A stretch of 58,905 bases of DNA from assembly GCA_964455375.1 (NCBI GenBank), contig CAYVXE010000014.1:1-58905 (forward strand). Reading direction: 5' to 3'. The notes below the pieces were generated by a model. That model did not search any database, was not told the DNA's origin, and worked only from the letters and a program-made list of their open reading frames with translations. The position numbers and the translations under genes are program-made. This document shows positions 9,675 to 18,166 of the stretch, piece after piece (position 1 is the stretch's first letter; each line of letters opens with the position of its first letter). This DNA is from CAYVXE01 sp964455375 (GTDB lineage: Bacteria; Zhuqueibacterota; Zhuqueibacteria; Oceanimicrobiales; Oceanimicrobiaceae).

Positions 9675-9926
9675 CTATGCTTCCTTCACAAATTCAATTT
9701 CATAATCCTCGATAACCGGATTAGCGAGGAGTTTTTCACATGCTGTTTCAGTCACTTCTCTAACACTCTGTTCGCTATCCGAATCGAATGTCAATTCGAT
9801 GGATTTACCAATCCGCACATCTTTTACTCCTGCAAAACCCAAACTTTCCAATGCATGATGAATTGTTTTTCCTTGTGGGTCCAGAATACCCTTTTTTAAG
9901 TTTATGGTGACTTTTGCCGTAATCAT
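9675..9926 (-). CDS. purS: phosphoribosylformylglycinamidine synthase subunit PurS
   Basis: PurS is the small structural subunit that joins PurQ to PurL and helps channel ammonia. The 83-residue protein has the family pattern 'KVTINLKKGILDPQGKTIHHALESLGF..VKDVRIGKSIEL'. Its position directly before purQ supports the call. It is expressed after pssA on the same strand with a 15-bp gap. Confidence 0.96.
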   Translation of the reverse strand: MITAKVTINLKKGILDPQGKTIHHALESLGFAGVKDVRIGKSIELTFDSDSEQSVREVTETACEKLLANPVIEDYEIEFVKEA

Positions 9927-9941
9927 GGTTATTTTTAATCG

Positions 9942-10682
9942 TTATTCAGGTAGCGACACATCCAAAACATCTTCATCTTCCTCATTTTCCCGGTTCCAAT
10001 ATACCAGACCCCGAATCGCATAAAAAAGAATAAAAATCATAATGAGTGGGAACAACGCTTTTTCCCGGAAAAAAACAACCAATAGCACACCAGACAAAAG
10101 CAGCCCCAAAACAATGGAATTTTTCTTACTGCCGCGAAATGAAAATTTAGGTAGAACTTCATACTCAATATTACTAACCATTAAGACACTCAACACCAGA
10201 ACGATAGGAATCAAAACCGGGCCGAACTTTAAACCTTCCCATAAATCATAATTAAAAATCACATAAGCGGACAACGCTGTTGCCATTGCAGGGATTGGCA
10301 GTCCTGAGAAATTTTCCTTCTCAAAACCACCTAAATTAACATTGAACCGCGCCAGCCGGATGGCACCAAAAAGAAGCGGGAAAAAGCTTAAAATAACGCC
10401 AATCGCACCCATTTTATAAAAAAAGACTTTAAACACCAGAACAGATGGAGCTGCTCCAAACGAAACCACATCTGCAATGGAGTCAAATTGCACCCCAAAT
10501 TCACTAAATGTTTGGGTCAATCTGGCAATTCTGCCATCTAATGCATCCCAGACTGCAGCTAAAATAATTAACCACGAAGCGGTTACAAACTTACCTTGCA
10601 TTGCATGCACGATGGCAAAATAGCCGAAAAACAGGTTCAACATGGTAAACAAACTGGGTACGATGTTTCTTTTATAAATCAT
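9942..10682 (-). CDS. pssA: CDP-diacylglycerol--serine O-phosphatidyltransferase
   Basis: PssA makes phosphatidylserine from CDP-diacylglycerol and serine at the inner membrane. The 246-residue polytopic protein carries the full CDP-alcohol phosphatidyltransferase motif D-G-x2-A-R-x8-G-x3-D-x3-D ('DGRIARLTQTFSEFGVQFDSIAD'-region, about residues 48-71). Several hydrophobic helices follow. It overlaps psd by 4 bp, so the two steps to phosphatidylethanolamine are translationally coupled. Confidence 0.95.
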   Translation of the reverse strand: MIYKRNIVPSLFTMLNLFFGYFAIVHAMQGKFVTASWLIILAAVWDALDGRIARLTQTFSEFGVQFDSIADVVSFGAAPSVLVFKVFFYKMGAIGVILSFFPLLFGAIRLARFNVNLGGFEKENFSGLPIPAMATALSAYVIFNYDLWEGLKFGPVLIPIVLVLSVLMVSNIEYEVLPKFSFRGSKKNSIVLGLLLSGVLLVVFFREKALFPLIMIFILFYAIRGLVYWNRENEEDEDVLDVSLPE

Positions 10683-11320
10683 CTAAGAACTCCTATGATA
10701 CTTTCGCCGCCTTTTACTTTTTGATTCATGCTTACTTTTAGTTCTACGTTTTCAGTTAAAAAAATGTCCACTCTGGAACCAAATTTTATGATACCAAAAC
10801 GCTCCCCGGCAGTTACATCGTCCCCATCCCGAATATCACACACGATTCTTCGGGCGAGAAGTCCGGCAATTTGCTTAAAAACGATTTTCGATTTTTGATA
10901 TTCAATCCCGATGACCGTTTGTTCATTTACATGCGACGCTCTGCTTTTATATGCCTGCACAAATGACCCTTTTTGATAACGTAGATAACCAACCTTGCCA
11001 CTCACCGGAATCCGGTTTACGTGGACATCGAATACAGATAAAAATATACTGACACGCTTACACTTTGTCTTAATAAAAAAATTTTCAAACTCATCCTTTA
11101 TTTCAACGACTTTTCCATCAGCAGGAGACAAAATTAAATTTGCGTCCCGTGGGATGCTGCGTTCCGGGTCGCGAAAAAAATACACAACTATTGCCGTAAG
11201 CAAAATGCAAACGACAGCTAAAACCGTCATGAACCAATGCGACATTAAGACTGCACTAATAACAACAATCCCTGCAACCAATATCATCCCGCCAATGGTT
11301 CCGGTGCCTTCTTTACTCAC
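10679..11320 (-). CDS. psd: phosphatidylserine decarboxylase (short, archaeal/Bacillus-like type)
   Basis: Psd decarboxylates phosphatidylserine to phosphatidylethanolamine. The 213-residue form begins with two hydrophobic segments (about 8-48), followed by 'ILSPADGKVVEI' and, near the C-terminus, 'IKFGSRVDIFL'. The Gly-Ser in that motif is the site of self-cleavage that creates the pyruvoyl cofactor in this family. The length matches the short psd-A type. It precedes pssA with a 4-bp overlap and follows purC by about 30 bp. Confidence 0.94.
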   Translation of the reverse strand: MSKEGTGTIGGMILVAGIVVISAVLMSHWFMTVLAVVCILLTAIVVYFFRDPERSIPRDANLILSPADGKVVEIKDEFENFFIKTKCKRVSIFLSVFDVHVNRIPVSGKVGYLRYQKGSFVQAYKSRASHVNEQTVIGIEYQKSKIVFKQIAGLLARRIVCDIRDGDDVTAGERFGIIKFGSRVDIFLTENVELKVSMNQKVKGGESIIGVLR

Positions 11321-11352
11321 TTCCCTCTCCGAAAAGAGTGACTTTGGCTAAT

Positions 11353-12078
11353 TTATGCATTTAAGACGCGCTGCTGGATTTCTTTATAGGCATTTTCAAC
11401 ATCGCCTAAATCCTGACGAAATCTGTCTTTGTCGAGTTTCTTTTTGGTCTCGCTATCCCATAAGCGACAGGTGTCGGGTGAGATCTCATCACCCAGAACA
11501 ATTTTTCCATTCTTATTCCGCCCGAATTCTATCTTAAAATCTACTAACAATAAGTTCCTGCGATAAAAAAAGGACTTTAAGACCGCATTTATTTTCAGCG
11601 CAAAACGCTGAATCTGTTTCAATTCATCCTGGTCTGCATGACCGAATGCGATGACATGATGATCATTGATCATGGGATCATGTTTTTCGTCATCTTTAAG
11701 ATAATATTCCAAAATAGGATGCTCTAACTCCTCACCTTCTTTTACACCATATTTTTTAACCAAACTGCCAGTCGCTATGTTCCGCATGACTACTTCAACC
11801 GGAATCATATCTAACTTCTTAATAACCATTGAATTATCTGATTGTGTTTTCACGAAATGTGTTGGAACATGGTAGCTCTCAAGGTAATTAAAAAGGTGGC
11901 CGGAAACCTGATTATTGATCATCCCTTTGTTTTTTATTTTACCCTTTTTCTTGCCGTCAAAGGCGGTGGCATCATCTTTAAATTCCTGAATATAGAAATC
12001 CTCATTGTCTGTTTCATAGACAATTTTTGCTTTTCCCTCATACAGCTTGTTTTTCTTTTTTATATTAGCTTCTTTCAA
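11353..12078 (-). CDS. purC: phosphoribosylaminoimidazole-succinocarboxamide synthase
   Basis: PurC (SAICAR synthetase) joins CAIR and aspartate using ATP in purine synthesis. The 241-residue protein has the expected 'LYEGKAKIVYETDNED' nucleotide-binding opening, 'VVMRNIATGSLVKKYGVKEG', 'LVDFKIEFGRNKNGKIVLGDEISPD' and 'CRLWD' motifs. It lies immediately after purB, which acts on its product, with 20 bp between them. Confidence 0.97.
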   Translation of the reverse strand: MKEANIKKKNKLYEGKAKIVYETDNEDFYIQEFKDDATAFDGKKKGKIKNKGMINNQVSGHLFNYLESYHVPTHFVKTQSDNSMVIKKLDMIPVEVVMRNIATGSLVKKYGVKEGEELEHPILEYYLKDDEKHDPMINDHHVIAFGHADQDELKQIQRFALKINAVLKSFFYRRNLLLVDFKIEFGRNKNGKIVLGDEISPDTCRLWDSETKKKLDKDRFRQDLGDVENAYKEIQQRVLNA

Positions 12079-12098
12079 TTGTCCCTCACTCCTTTTAA

Positions 12099-13397
12099 TT
12101 AATTCGCCAAACCAACTCTACTAAATATAAAATCCACATTTTTGAGATTTTTATTTAGATCAAAACATTCTCTAACTTCTTCTTCTGACAAAAAACATCG
12201 AATATCTTTATCCTGTAAAAGCGTCTCTTGAAAACTGCCATTACTTTCCCACACTTTCATGGCATTTCTTTGCACATACCGGTAGGCCGTTTCACGGGTC
12301 ACACCTTTCCGTGCAAGCGCCAATAAAATCGCCTGCGAAAAAACAAGTCCATTTGTTTTTTGAATGTTTTCTAACATTCGGTCAGGGTAAACACACAAAT
12401 TTTCGATAATTGCAGTCATCCGGGAAGAGATATAGTCCAGTGCAATTGTACTATCCGGTATAATAATTCGTTCCACCGAAGAATGGGTGATATCCCGCTC
12501 ATGCCATAAAGTGACATTTTCCATTCCTGCAATAGCATTTGCACGGATAATCCGCGCAATTCCTGTGATTTGCTCGCAAGAAACCGGATTACGTTTATGG
12601 GGCATGGCTGAAGACCCTTTCTGCCCCTTTGTGAAAGACTCCTCAACTTCAAGTATTTCCGTACGCTGCAAATTCCTGATTTCGGTCGCTATTTTTTCCA
12701 AAGATGCTGCGAGTAAAGCAAGCGTTGTTAAATACTCTGCATGCCGGTCACGCTGAACGATTTGTGTTGAAACCGGCGCCGGCCGTAAATCGAGTTTTGA
12801 ACATACGTAAGCTTCCACGCCCGGATCAATATGCGCAAATGTTCCCACTGCCCCCGATATTTTACCCACAGAGATGTTCTCAATGGCTGCTTCCAATCTT
12901 CTCACGCCACGGCCGATTTCATCGTACCACAAAGCAAGTTTAAGGCCGAAAGTGACCGGCTCTGCATGGACACCATGCGACCGCCCGACACAAGGTGTGG
13001 TCTTAAATTCAATTGCTCTTAAACCTAACAGCTTACGCAACGACCGAAAATTTTCAAGCAGTAATTGACCTGCTTGCCGCATTAAACTTGCAAGAGACGT
13101 GTCTAACAAATCCGATGAAGTCATACCAAGGTGAATGTACCGGCTGTCCGGCCCCACATGTTCAGCTACATTTGTCAGAAAAGCGATCACATCATGCTTT
13201 ACTGTCTTCTCAATTTCAAGGATTCTATCAACCTCAAAGCGAGATTTATCCTTAATTGTTTGCAAGGCCGTTTTCGGAATATCGCCCAATTCGGCTAAAG
13301 CCTCACACGCGAGCATTTCGACTTTTAGCCAGGCTTTAAATTTATTTTCATCCGTCCAAATAGCGGCCATCTCGGGGCGACTGTACCGGGATATCAA
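12099..13397 (-). CDS. purB: adenylosuccinate lyase
   Basis: PurB removes fumarate from SAICAR and from adenylosuccinate. The 432-residue protein is of normal length and shows the fumarase/aspartase-superfamily signature 'GSSAMPHKRNPVSCE' (around residue 260), the 'TSSDLLDTSLA' region and the catalytic histidine region 'GRSHGVHAEP'. It stands between the HtrA protease and purC on one transcript-like run. Confidence 0.97.
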   Translation of the reverse strand: MISRYSRPEMAAIWTDENKFKAWLKVEMLACEALAELGDIPKTALQTIKDKSRFEVDRILEIEKTVKHDVIAFLTNVAEHVGPDSRYIHLGMTSSDLLDTSLASLMRQAGQLLLENFRSLRKLLGLRAIEFKTTPCVGRSHGVHAEPVTFGLKLALWYDEIGRGVRRLEAAIENISVGKISGAVGTFAHIDPGVEAYVCSKLDLRPAPVSTQIVQRDRHAEYLTTLALLAASLEKIATEIRNLQRTEILEVEESFTKGQKGSSAMPHKRNPVSCEQITGIARIIRANAIAGMENVTLWHERDITHSSVERIIIPDSTIALDYISSRMTAIIENLCVYPDRMLENIQKTNGLVFSQAILLALARKGVTRETAYRYVQRNAMKVWESNGSFQETLLQDKDIRCFLSEEEVRECFDLNKNLKNVDFIFSRVGLAN

Positions 13398-13415
13398 TGA
13401 ACAAATTCCTTTATG

Positions 13416-14633
13416 CTATTTATTTACACCTTCCAAAATCAGGCGAACTATTTTGTATTCGTTCTTATGGACAACTTTCAGTTTTAGAACATCGCCACCG
13501 CGCAAATCTTCATTTTCAATAATATCAAATATTTGATTCTCATGCGTGATGGTTTTACCATTCACTTCGACGATAATATCACCCACCTCAAGGTCTGTAC
13601 GCGAAGCAGGGCTATTGCGCGAAATGTCGGTAATAATAACGCCGGTCGGTGATTTAAGTTTGAAATATCTGGCCATTATTGGGGTGATATCCTGTACCAC
13701 CAAACCGGTTTTCCATTTACGGTTTACTTCGCCATTATTTTTCAGGTCATTGAGAACACGTTTTATGCGGTTGATGGGAATCGCAAATCCAAGGCCAATG
13801 GAACCGACGCTATTTCCGCCACCGGTATAAATGAAGGTATTCATTCCGATAACGTCGCCAAGACTATTTACCAGCGGTCCACCGCTGTTGCCTTGATTAA
13901 TCGCTGCATCTGTCTGAACCATATCCTGATAGACACGATCATTTGACTGGCGGCCAAAATCCCGATCCATTGCACTGACCACCCCTACCGTAACCGTTGG
14001 CTTTGCATTAATTTCAAACAGACCGAAAGGATTCCCAAGCGCAATCACCCATTCTCCGATAATGACATTATCCGAATCACCAAAATGAATATAAGGATAA
14101 CCGTTGCCATCAATTCTTACGAGCGCGACATCTGAGATATAGTCGGACCCGATCAGTTTAGCTTTATGAGTTGAACCATCTGCAAGAGAAACCATAATTT
14201 CGGTAGCATTATGCACTACATGTTCATTCGTTAAAATGAATCCATTTTCGGAAATCATAAACCCGGACCCCAGACTTTTTACGGGTTGAAATCGATCCCG
14301 GAAAAAGAACCGAAAGAATTCATCATCAGAAAACGGAGAACGGTAGCGGCTTTCTTGCATCTGCGTAACCGTAATCCCACAAACTGCATTGCTTACCAGT
14401 TTTACGGCCTGAGTGATGGCTGTGGTTCTACTTGAACTAATGCGGTCATTCACTTGCTGTCCTTGTCCAGAATCAGCGGAATTCGATTTAGCCTGAACAA
14501 AATCCAAATTCTTGACGGTATCATTTTCATCCTGGCCTTTGCAACCGCAAACAAGACCTAAAACCAAAAGAACAGCTAAAGAAATTTTAATAAAATGATA
14601 CCTATGCATGGCTTTCATCAATTTTTTATGCAA
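13416..14633 (-). CDS. HtrA/DegP-like trypsin-type serine protease with one PDZ domain
   Basis: A periplasmic quality-control protease of 405 residues. It has an N-terminal hydrophobic export segment (about 12-31) ending in a cysteine-containing 'LVCGC' that may be a lipobox, a trypsin-like domain with the triad His in 'TNEHVVHN', Asp in 'ISDVALVRID' and Ser in 'NQGNSGGPLV', and a single C-terminal PDZ domain (about 310-400, 'GVIITDISRNSPASRTDLEVGDII'). One PDZ is more like DegS or HtrA-type than the two-PDZ DegP. Its first codons overlap the transaldolase gene by 8 bp; in-frame methionines at residues 6 and 9 are alternative starts. Confidence 0.92.
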   Translation of the reverse strand: MHKKLMKAMHRYHFIKISLAVLLVLGLVCGCKGQDENDTVKNLDFVQAKSNSADSGQGQQVNDRISSSRTTAITQAVKLVSNAVCGITVTQMQESRYRSPFSDDEFFRFFFRDRFQPVKSLGSGFMISENGFILTNEHVVHNATEIMVSLADGSTHKAKLIGSDYISDVALVRIDGNGYPYIHFGDSDNVIIGEWVIALGNPFGLFEINAKPTVTVGVVSAMDRDFGRQSNDRVYQDMVQTDAAINQGNSGGPLVNSLGDVIGMNTFIYTGGGNSVGSIGLGFAIPINRIKRVLNDLKNNGEVNRKWKTGLVVQDITPIMARYFKLKSPTGVIITDISRNSPASRTDLEVGDIIVEVNGKTITHENQIFDIIENEDLRGGDVLKLKVVHKNEYKIVRLILEGVNK

Positions 14634-15279
14634 TTTGGTCTTTCACTTTATCCCAATCAGCCAGGAAACGATCCAGTCCGATATCCGTTAATGGATGATT
14701 AAATAATTGATCGAATACTTTGTAGGGCATCGTGGCAATATCCGCTCCGATGAGTGCAGATTCTAAAACATGCATCGGGTGACGGAGACTGGCTGCGAGT
14801 ATTTCCGTCTCAAAGCCATAGTTGTCATAAATCGTTCTAATATCTGAAATAATATCCATTCCAAAACTGCTGATATCGTCCACACGGCCAACAAACGGGC
14901 TGATGTAAGCTGCACCTGCTTTGGCAGCCAAAAGTGCCTGAGTGGCACTAAAACAGAGCGTCACATTAACGGGCACACCTTCACCGGAAAGCGTCTTTAC
15001 GGCTTTTAAACCTTCCCGGGTCATAGGAATTTTAACGCTGATATTTTTGTGCATAGCCGCAAGCTCACGGCCTTCACGTACCATCGTTTCATAATCTGTT
15101 GCCAGGACTTCTGCATTTACCGGCCCGTTCACGACTTCACAGATACTTAAAATATTATCTTTGAAATTACTTTTCTCTTTTGCGGCTAGTGAAGGATTTG
15201 TTGTGACACCATCTAAAATACCCATACTTACAGCTTGTTTAATTTCCTCTAAATTAGCTGTGTCAAGGAAGAACTTCAT
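14626..15279 (-). CDS. tal: transaldolase / fructose-6-phosphate aldolase, TalC type
   Basis: A 217-residue class I aldolase of the short transaldolase family, working in the non-oxidative pentose phosphate pathway. The sequence starts 'MKFFLDTANLEEIKQ', has 'GVTTNPSLAAKE', and the Schiff-base lysine in 'ISVKIPMTREGLKAVK' (about residue 86). Length and motifs fit the TalC/FSA subfamily, whose members may be true transaldolases or fructose-6-phosphate aldolases; sequence alone does not decide. It is cotranscribed with truA upstream and the HtrA gene downstream. Confidence 0.93.
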   Translation of the reverse strand: MKFFLDTANLEEIKQAVSMGILDGVTTNPSLAAKEKSNFKDNILSICEVVNGPVNAEVLATDYETMVREGRELAAMHKNISVKIPMTREGLKAVKTLSGEGVPVNVTLCFSATQALLAAKAGAAYISPFVGRVDDISSFGMDIISDIRTIYDNYGFETEILAASLRHPMHVLESALIGADIATMPYKVFDQLFNHPLTDIGLDRFLADWDKVKDQIA

Positions 15280-15301
15280 AACTTACTCCTAACTTAATAT
15301 A

Positions 15302-16033
15302 TTACTCATAAATCACTTGTTTGAGAAAAAGACCTTTTGCAGGAACGGATGCACCTGCCAAGTTTCGATTTTTCGACTCAATTATATTTTTAACAGCAAC
15401 CGGCTCAAGATTGCCCCGCCCGACCTCTACCAATGTTCCCACAATAATCCGCACCATCCTGTGCAGAAATCTGTTGGCACAAATTTCAAAAACCAATCGA
15501 TGTTCGTTTTCATACCAATTAGCATATTCTACATCACACAGATAATGTTTCTCTTTAGGATTAACCTTCGAAAGCGCTTCAAAGGAATGTCGACCAATGA
15601 TATATTGGGCTCCGTCTCCTAGTTTTTTCTTATCCAGATGAAACCTGCAGAACCAGACATAGTGCCGATTAATTGCAACCGGCATTTTCGCAATGTGGTA
15701 TTCATAGATTCGTTTCAACGCACTAAAACGTGCATGGAACTCATCTGCAACTTGAGCAACATGTAATATCTTCACGTCAACCGGCAGATAACGATTGAGA
15801 CCAAGCCGTATTTTTTCAATACTCAGTTGTGAATCCGTTTTAAAATTCACAACCTGAGCAACAGCGTGCACGCCGGAGTCTGTTCTGCCTGAAGCATACG
15901 TCTTTGGAGAATCCTGCAACAAATTTTTCAGAGCATTTTCCAAAACTCCCTGCACCGTTCGGCCTTCAGCTTGACGTTGCCAACCAAAGAAATCAGACCC
16001 ATCGTATTCCAGCGTTAATTTTATATTCCGCAT
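15302..16033 (-). CDS. truA: tRNA pseudouridine(38-40) synthase
   Basis: TruA isomerises uridines 38-40 in the tRNA anticodon arm. The 243-residue protein opens with 'IKLTLEYDGSDFFGWQRQ' and contains the catalytic aspartate in 'YASGRTDSGVHAVAQV' (about residue 52). A conserved 'ANRFLHRMVRIIVGTLVEVG' follows in the C-terminal half. Its start abuts the ecfT stop codon, so the two are likely coupled. Confidence 0.96.
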   Translation of the reverse strand: MRNIKLTLEYDGSDFFGWQRQAEGRTVQGVLENALKNLLQDSPKTYASGRTDSGVHAVAQVVNFKTDSQLSIEKIRLGLNRYLPVDVKILHVAQVADEFHARFSALKRIYEYHIAKMPVAINRHYVWFCRFHLDKKKLGDGAQYIIGRHSFEALSKVNPKEKHYLCDVEYANWYENEHRLVFEICANRFLHRMVRIIVGTLVEVGRGNLEPVAVKNIIESKNRNLAGASVPAKGLFLKQVIYE

Positions 16034-16842
16034 TAATGTAGAATATCAAAGAACAGCACAATACCAAAAACAGAACAGGAAACTGCTAACGTTTTGAAAT
16101 CATTTCCGGTAAATGTGTACTTTTTATAATTCGTACGCCCCTGGCTACCCGTATAACTGCGCGCTTCCATAGCGACTGCCAAATCCTCCGCTCGTCTTAT
16201 GGATGAAACAAACAAAGGAATAATCATCGGTATGATATTTTTGATCTTTTGCAAAACGTTTGTTTCAAGCAAAAGCCCTCGTGAAAGTTGCGCTTCTTTA
16301 ATTGTTTCTGCTTCGCGCAATAATATCGGTACAAAACGCAATGACAATGTAAGCATCAAGGCAAATTCCTGTACGGGGATTTGCAGCTTTTTAAGAGGAC
16401 TGCCCAATTTTTCGATGCTATCAGCTAATTCAATTGGGGTCGTGGTCATGGTCAGCATAACTGCCAGTACCAGTAACAACATAATCCGCAGGGAATAAAG
16501 CAGACCGTTAGCCAATCCCTGTTGCGTCACCACAAGTCCTACAAATGGGATATTAATTAATTGTTCACCTGGTGTTAATAAAAGATGAAGCGAAAAAGTA
16601 AAGATAACTAACCACAAAAATGACCGCAAATTACCCAGAATAATCCTTATGGAAATCTTCGTCAAAAACATTGTTACGGTACAAATACCCGTGAATAAAA
16701 ACATATTCAGAAGTTTATCTGACAGCAAAAAGCAAGTCATAAGAATTAGACTTGCTATCAATTTTGTTCTGGGATCAAGTTTATGAATAAACGAATTTCC
16801 CGGAACGTATTGCCCAAAAGTCAGATCGTGAAATAACACCAT
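16033..16842 (-). CDS. ecfT: energy-coupling factor transporter transmembrane protein EcfT
   Basis: EcfT is the scaffold membrane subunit of ECF vitamin and metal importers. The 269-residue protein has five to six hydrophobic segments, the N-terminal 'SFIHKLDPRTKLIASLIL' motif and two arginine coupling motifs that contact the ATPases ('AQLSRGLL' and 'AMEARSYTG'). No EcfA ATPase or S-component gene is present in the window, so the substrate cannot be inferred. It is the first gene of the minus-strand run leading to gatB. Confidence 0.92.
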   Translation of the reverse strand: MVLFHDLTFGQYVPGNSFIHKLDPRTKLIASLILMTCFLLSDKLLNMFLFTGICTVTMFLTKISIRIILGNLRSFLWLVIFTFSLHLLLTPGEQLINIPFVGLVVTQQGLANGLLYSLRIMLLLVLAVMLTMTTTPIELADSIEKLGSPLKKLQIPVQEFALMLTLSLRFVPILLREAETIKEAQLSRGLLLETNVLQKIKNIIPMIIPLFVSSIRRAEDLAVAMEARSYTGSQGRTNYKKYTFTGNDFKTLAVSCSVFGIVLFFDILH

Positions 16843-16866
16843 TTATTATTCCATTTTTGAAAAAAT

Positions 16867-16894
16867 AATATACAACTATTTTTATTAAAATCAA
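16867..16894 (-). promoter_or_regulatory. putative sigma-70 promoter for the ecfT-to-gatB run
   Basis: On the minus strand TTGATT (16889-16894) and TATATT (16867-16872) are separated by 16 bp. The predicted start lies about 18-20 nt before the ecfT start codon. The surroundings are AT-rich, so a chance match is possible. Confidence 0.45.
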
Positions 16895-16935
16895 ATAAAA
16901 AACCGGTTCCGTGAAAAAACCCGATAGAAATTAAC

Positions 16936-16964
16936 TTGACTTTTTGGCTTAATTATTTTATGTT
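16936..16964 (+). promoter_or_regulatory. putative sigma-70 promoter for the M29 peptidase gene
   Basis: TTGACT (16936-16941) and TATGTT (16959-16964) are spaced by 17 bp on the plus strand. This gives a leader of about 240 nt that contains the inverted-repeat element at 17026-17155 before the start codon at 17211. Confidence 0.5.
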
Positions 16965-17025
16965 TATTCTCCCTTTAGAAGATATCTTTTTTGATACTCC
17001 TTCTTTTTCCAGGAAACAGACGGTC

Positions 17026-17155
17026 GAGACTGTCGAAAAAGTAGTTCCTTACTTCAGCCTGAACAGAGCCGAAGGCTGTAACCCATTGTTTTAAATCATG
17101 TTTCGACTATGCTCAGCATGAAGATTTACTTAATCTCGACTTTTTCGCCAGTCTC
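17026..17155. repeat. short inverted-repeat element in the leader of the peptidase gene
   Basis: Ends at 17026-17042 and 17139-17155 are 17-bp inverted repeats with one mismatch (GAGACTG-CGAAAAAGT). The inner part holds GACTATGCTCAGCATGAAGA, nearly identical to a stretch at 51593-51612. It has no coding function and looks like a small dispersed repeat. Because the reading frame upstream of 17211 runs through it, the downstream start is preferred. Confidence 0.6.
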
Positions 17156-17210
17156 TTTAAGAAATTTCCAAAAGTATCTGCGCAAGAATGGTTTAAGCAT
17201 TTTATTAAAT

Positions 17211-18164
17211 ATGACAGACCAACTAAAAAAATTCATCCGCTATTTAATAAAGAATTCATTAAACCTATCTCCAAATGAGAAACTTCTCATCGTTACAGAT
17301 GAAACATTAACCGATGTTGGTGAGATTATTTGGCAGGTTGCAAAGCGAATTACACCTGAACTCATCACTATTAAATTTTTCCACAAAAGCAATAACGGAA
17401 ATCAACTTCCCCTCATTATCCGGAAGGCGCTCGTAACCTGCGATGCCGGAATCGTCCTCACACAAAAATATCTGGAACAGTCGCTTTTTAATGAAGCGCG
17501 GCAAAACGGTTCAAGAGTCATTGTTGTGCAAAGTGCGACCACTAAAATGATCGAGCGCGCGTGTAACACGAACTATACGAAAATTGCAATGGTTAGCCGT
17601 AAATTGGCGGATTTGATGTCAATCGGCAAGAAATTAGAAATCACAACTCCATCCGGCTCCGAAGCAACCGTTTCCCTTCAAAAAACAAAAGGCATCCCCA
17701 AAACAGGAATGGCTCAGAACCCCGGGGAATTTACGTTTCTACCCGCTGGCGAAGCGTGTATCATCTTAAACGGGAAATATATCAGCGGCAAAATCATTAT
17801 AGATCGAATCGCCGGCAAAAAGAAAAAATTGCAATATCCCATTACCCTCAATTTAAATAAAGGACAAATCACACAAATAAAGGGAAAATCCGAAGCTGAA
17901 ATTTTGCGAAAAGAAATCAGGAAGTTTGGCCCGAATGGTCGAAAAATTTATGAACTTGGTATTGGTACCAATGACAACATACTCTTTGGTTATTCCCACC
18001 AGGAAGATGACAAATCTTACGGAAATGTTCACATTTCATTCGGCGAAAATCAGAAGACGAAAGTACACAGCAAAATAACTGAAGCCATAAAAGGGTTGCT
18101 TCTTAAACCAACCATTCATTTAGATGGCAAAAAAATTATCGAAGACGGAAATATCTTAGTTTGA
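17211..18164 (+). CDS. M29-like aminopeptidase (thermophilic metalloprotease family)
   Basis: A 317-residue protein of the M29 leucyl-aminopeptidase-like family, a cytoplasmic metalloenzyme fold. Seen motifs are 'LSPNEKLLIVTDE' near the N-terminus, 'FTFLPAGEACI' with the first metal-ligand glutamate, 'YELGIGTNDN' with the second, 'GNVHISFG' with a histidine, and a final 'IHLDGKKII' that gives the His-x-Asp pair. The frame is open upstream to 17109, but that part crosses the inverted repeat at 17026-17155, so ATG 17211 is the likely start. It ends only 2 bp from the convergent cdsA stop codon. The substrate is unknown. Confidence 0.82.
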   Translation: MTDQLKKFIRYLIKNSLNLSPNEKLLIVTDETLTDVGEIIWQVAKRITPELITIKFFHKSNNGNQLPLIIRKALVTCDAGIVLTQKYLEQSLFNEARQNGSRVIVVQSATTKMIERACNTNYTKIAMVSRKLADLMSIGKKLEITTPSGSEATVSLQKTKGIPKTGMAQNPGEFTFLPAGEACIILNGKYISGKIIIDRIAGKKKKLQYPITLNLNKGQITQIKGKSEAEILRKEIRKFGPNGRKIYELGIGTNDNILFGYSHQEDDKSYGNVHISFGENQKTKVHSKITEAIKGLLLKPTIHLDGKKIIEDGNILV

Positions 18165-18166
18165 GA

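Noticed and set aside
17109..17210. N-terminal extension of the M29 peptidase
   Set aside because: The frame here runs through the inverted-repeat element, has no family similarity, and a suitable ATG exists at 17211.
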